Source of the DNA: Fragum whitleyi
Taxonomy: Eukaryota > Mollusca > Bivalvia > Cardiida > Cardiidae
Direction: 5' to 3'
Length of the DNA: 64,000 bases
Assembly (NCBI GenBank): GCA_948146395.1
Contig: OX411555.1
Span: 43,447,225 to 43,511,224 of the forward strand
Shown here piece after piece: positions 62,275 to 64,000 of the stretch. The number at the start of each line of letters is the position of its first letter. The stretch's first letter is position 1. The translations under genes were made by a program, and so were the position numbers. Under the pieces are notes generated by a model that saw nothing but the letters and a program-made list of their open reading frames with translations, was not told where the DNA came from and made no database searches.

Positions 62275-62405
62275 CCTGTTTCATCAATAAATGTGCTAGG
62301 ATGTGTCTTAAAAGTGTCGTAGGACATATCCTAGGATGTTCTTAAGTCAGTTTCATCAAAACATCCTAAAAAGTTCCTAGGGCGTAAATTCGCGTTTCAT
62401 CAAAA
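62275..62405. repeat. Palindromic repeat with TTTCATCAA units
   Basis: GGGCCTGTTTCATCAATAAATG, AGTTTCATCAAAACATCC and GCGTTTCATCAAAATG units with AGGACATATCCTAGGATGTTC between them, giving several inverted and direct matches. Likely an old MITE. Confidence 0.5.
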
Positions 62406-63802
62406 TGTGTCTTATTATTACTATGCTCGATTGAAAAGCCCCAAAACGCACGTGATAAAATCACGTGTAAGCTAATTATAGCAATGTGGATTAATTTCCC
62501 TCCAAATTTGAAGCAATCAATAAAGAAAAACTATTTAAGATAATCGAACTGGAGAAAATAAAGTTCTACCCTCAAATGTCTACAAAAGAGGTTTTAAGAT
62601 TTCACCATTCCTCACCAAGGGCAAAGAGGAGAAGTTACCATCACCTCTTTCTTTAAGACATATTAGAAAAGAGAATGAACTGAGCCAACTAAGTATTTCA
62701 TAATTAAGTTTGGGAAAAAATCTGTTCATTGTCTTGACCAAAAATAAGATTGGCCAGATAAATGTAATTTTAATATTTTCCTTTTTTAAGAATTCTTTTT
62801 GCTATTAATACATTTTCTTATATTAATTTCGGGTTATTATGTAGTTAGAATTTCACTTTTTCTTTCTTTCTTTCTTCAAGTTAACTTTCTTACTTTTTTC
62901 CTACACCTTTTTTCTCGATAATGTTAATTGCCTTTTTTATTTCTTCGATATAATTTCACTTAAAAACATATTATTTTTCTTCTCTTGTAGTTTCTGATAA
63001 TTTTCATTCAAGAGCTATACATTTCAAATCACTTTCATTAAAGTACATACTTTCCAACGCACTAAAGTAATTGAGAAAGGGAATCTTTACGATGTGTAGG
63101 TTACTTGGGTGACGCTGTAACATTTCGTTGCTTTTCGAAAATATTATGACTATTATTTCACAAAATCAAAGACAAAAAAGAAATGTTCGACAAAAAGCGT
63201 AATATTACAGCGTCATCCACGGAATAATGACATCGTGCTGATTAAAAGACTCTCAAGCATTTGGACTTCTCAAGCACTTCTCAAAACAATGGAGGTACCA
63301 CTTTTCTAGCTGTACTGACTGTAGGTCAGAAGAGCTGTAGAGATGGCGTGTTTGCCGTCCGTGCGTGAGTCCTCAATAAGTCTACTGTTTTCGAGATACA
63401 GCTCACAGTTTTCATCCAATTTGCTTCAAACTCTCACGAATTTAATTGAATCATAAGAATGGTTCCTTTAGAAAATGGGTCAGGTCCGACAAATATATGG
63501 AAATAAGGGACAAATGAAATTTTATTAATATATCCTCATTGTCACTTTAGACATCCACGATTGTCATCCGATTTACTCCTTTTTTAAAGAATGATTAAAA
63601 AAAACCTTTCTTTTGAAATTTGGTCAGGTCCGTCAAGTATCACGGGTAAAGGGGCCTTCTTGATAGTTGATTAAGATATCCATATGGCGATGAATTAAGT
63701 AGTTTCGTCCGATTTGCTTCAAATTTTCAGAGAATAATTACAGAGAATAACATACGGTATGGTCCTTTTGAAAATGGGCCAGGGTCTCTAACTATCAAAA
63801 GA

Positions 63803-63822
63803 GGGGGGGGGGGGGGGGGGGG
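63803..63822. repeat. Poly-G run
   Basis: About 20 consecutive G residues after GAGG. Length is prone to assembly and sequencing error. Confidence 0.85.
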
Positions 63823-64000
63823 GTGGCTTATGCGAAATTTATTAAATTACTGTATTTTCCTTTACTTTACTTTAAATGCCTCTAGTGGTAGGTTTTTCCT
63901 TAAATACTCTCAAATAACACGTAATTATGTCTTACACAGACGTGTTATGCCATAGGTTTTCAAGGGAGTAAGTAGAACGTAACAGTCACTCGAGGACCTC

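Larger units (their letters stand above)
56282..64000. other. Repeat-rich DNA without recognised genes
   Basis: No convincing coding exon. Contents: MITE family 1 pieces (59330-59590, 59790-60216, 60676-60860), a family-3 MITE (60215-60335), a SINE (60945-61218), irregular AT-rich repeats (61220-62270), a palindromic TTTCATCAA...AGGATGT repeat (62275-62405) and a G run (63803-63822). Confidence 0.6.

Noticed and set aside
61492..62287. Several 60-77 codon frames in the AT-rich repeat tract
   Set aside because: They arise from repeated short phrases and show no codon bias or splice context.

Overview
The window is intron-rich animal DNA: AT-rich, with spliced tetraspanin genes, tRNA-derived SINEs, many palindromic MITEs and microsatellites. 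It most resembles a marine invertebrate, probably a bivalve mollusc (inferred from repeat style and gene type; the species cannot be fixed from sequence alone). Two tandem, same-strand tetraspanin genes fill most of it. Gene A has coding exons at 7629-7697, 13188-13376, 14769-14957, 16545-16688, 17774-17824, 37866-37985 and 39575-39700. Gene B has coding exons at 43290-43358, 48298-48486, 49643-49831, 50616-50753, 52012-52062, 54513-54632 and 55925-56032. The exon plans are nearly identical (69, 189, 189, 144/138, 51, 120, 126/108 nt, all phase 0). Both large extracellular loops carry a CCG motif and eight cysteines, so they are TspanC8-type paralogues from a tandem duplication.

Intron 5 of gene A holds an 18.4-kb Maverick/Polinton (18843-37264), a virus-like DNA transposon. 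It has 434-bp terminal inverted repeats, AG...CT ends and a 6-bp target duplication, AACATT. Its leftward genes are, from the left end: a small outward-facing gene, a cysteine protease, a small protein, the major capsid protein, a basic minor virion-like protein, a penton-like capsid protein, a membrane protein, integrase with chromodomain, an unknown protein, two related basic GGFL-type proteins (one with SPKK repeats), the packaging ATPase, two unknowns and a long protein-primed DNA polymerase B. On the right are a zinc-knuckle gene (+), a small YPxL-repeat gene (-) and two small + genes. The capsid, protease and integrase frames are open. The polymerase, ATPase and zinc-knuckle genes carry nonsense codons or frameshifts, so this copy is probably not autonomous.

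The most unusual feature is how four small accessory genes of the Polinton end (stop codons at 19286, 34547, 35366 and 36815). None shows an obvious poly(A) signal close to its stop. Each is followed 23-35 nt after the stop by a 6-bp stem/4-nt loop of the replication-dependent histone mRNA type (best copy GGTCCTTTTCAGGACC), and then, 9-10 nt further, by a purine-rich element; in both TIR copies this reads CAAGAAAGA. Three of these four genes also share a 23-bp promoter box upstream of a TATA box. Several other gene blocks in the element end with ordinary AATAAA signals. This suggests that part of the element's gene set borrows the host's S-phase histone mRNA 3'-end machinery.

The rest (1-7.6 kb, the introns, 40-43 kb and 56-64 kb) is non-coding and repeat-rich: about 17 copies of a roughly 420-bp MITE, about 11 SINE copies, several smaller palindromic families, (CT)n and (TTA)n microsatellites, a roughly 150-bp tandem repeat, and an odd array of decayed part-copies of gene B exon 4.
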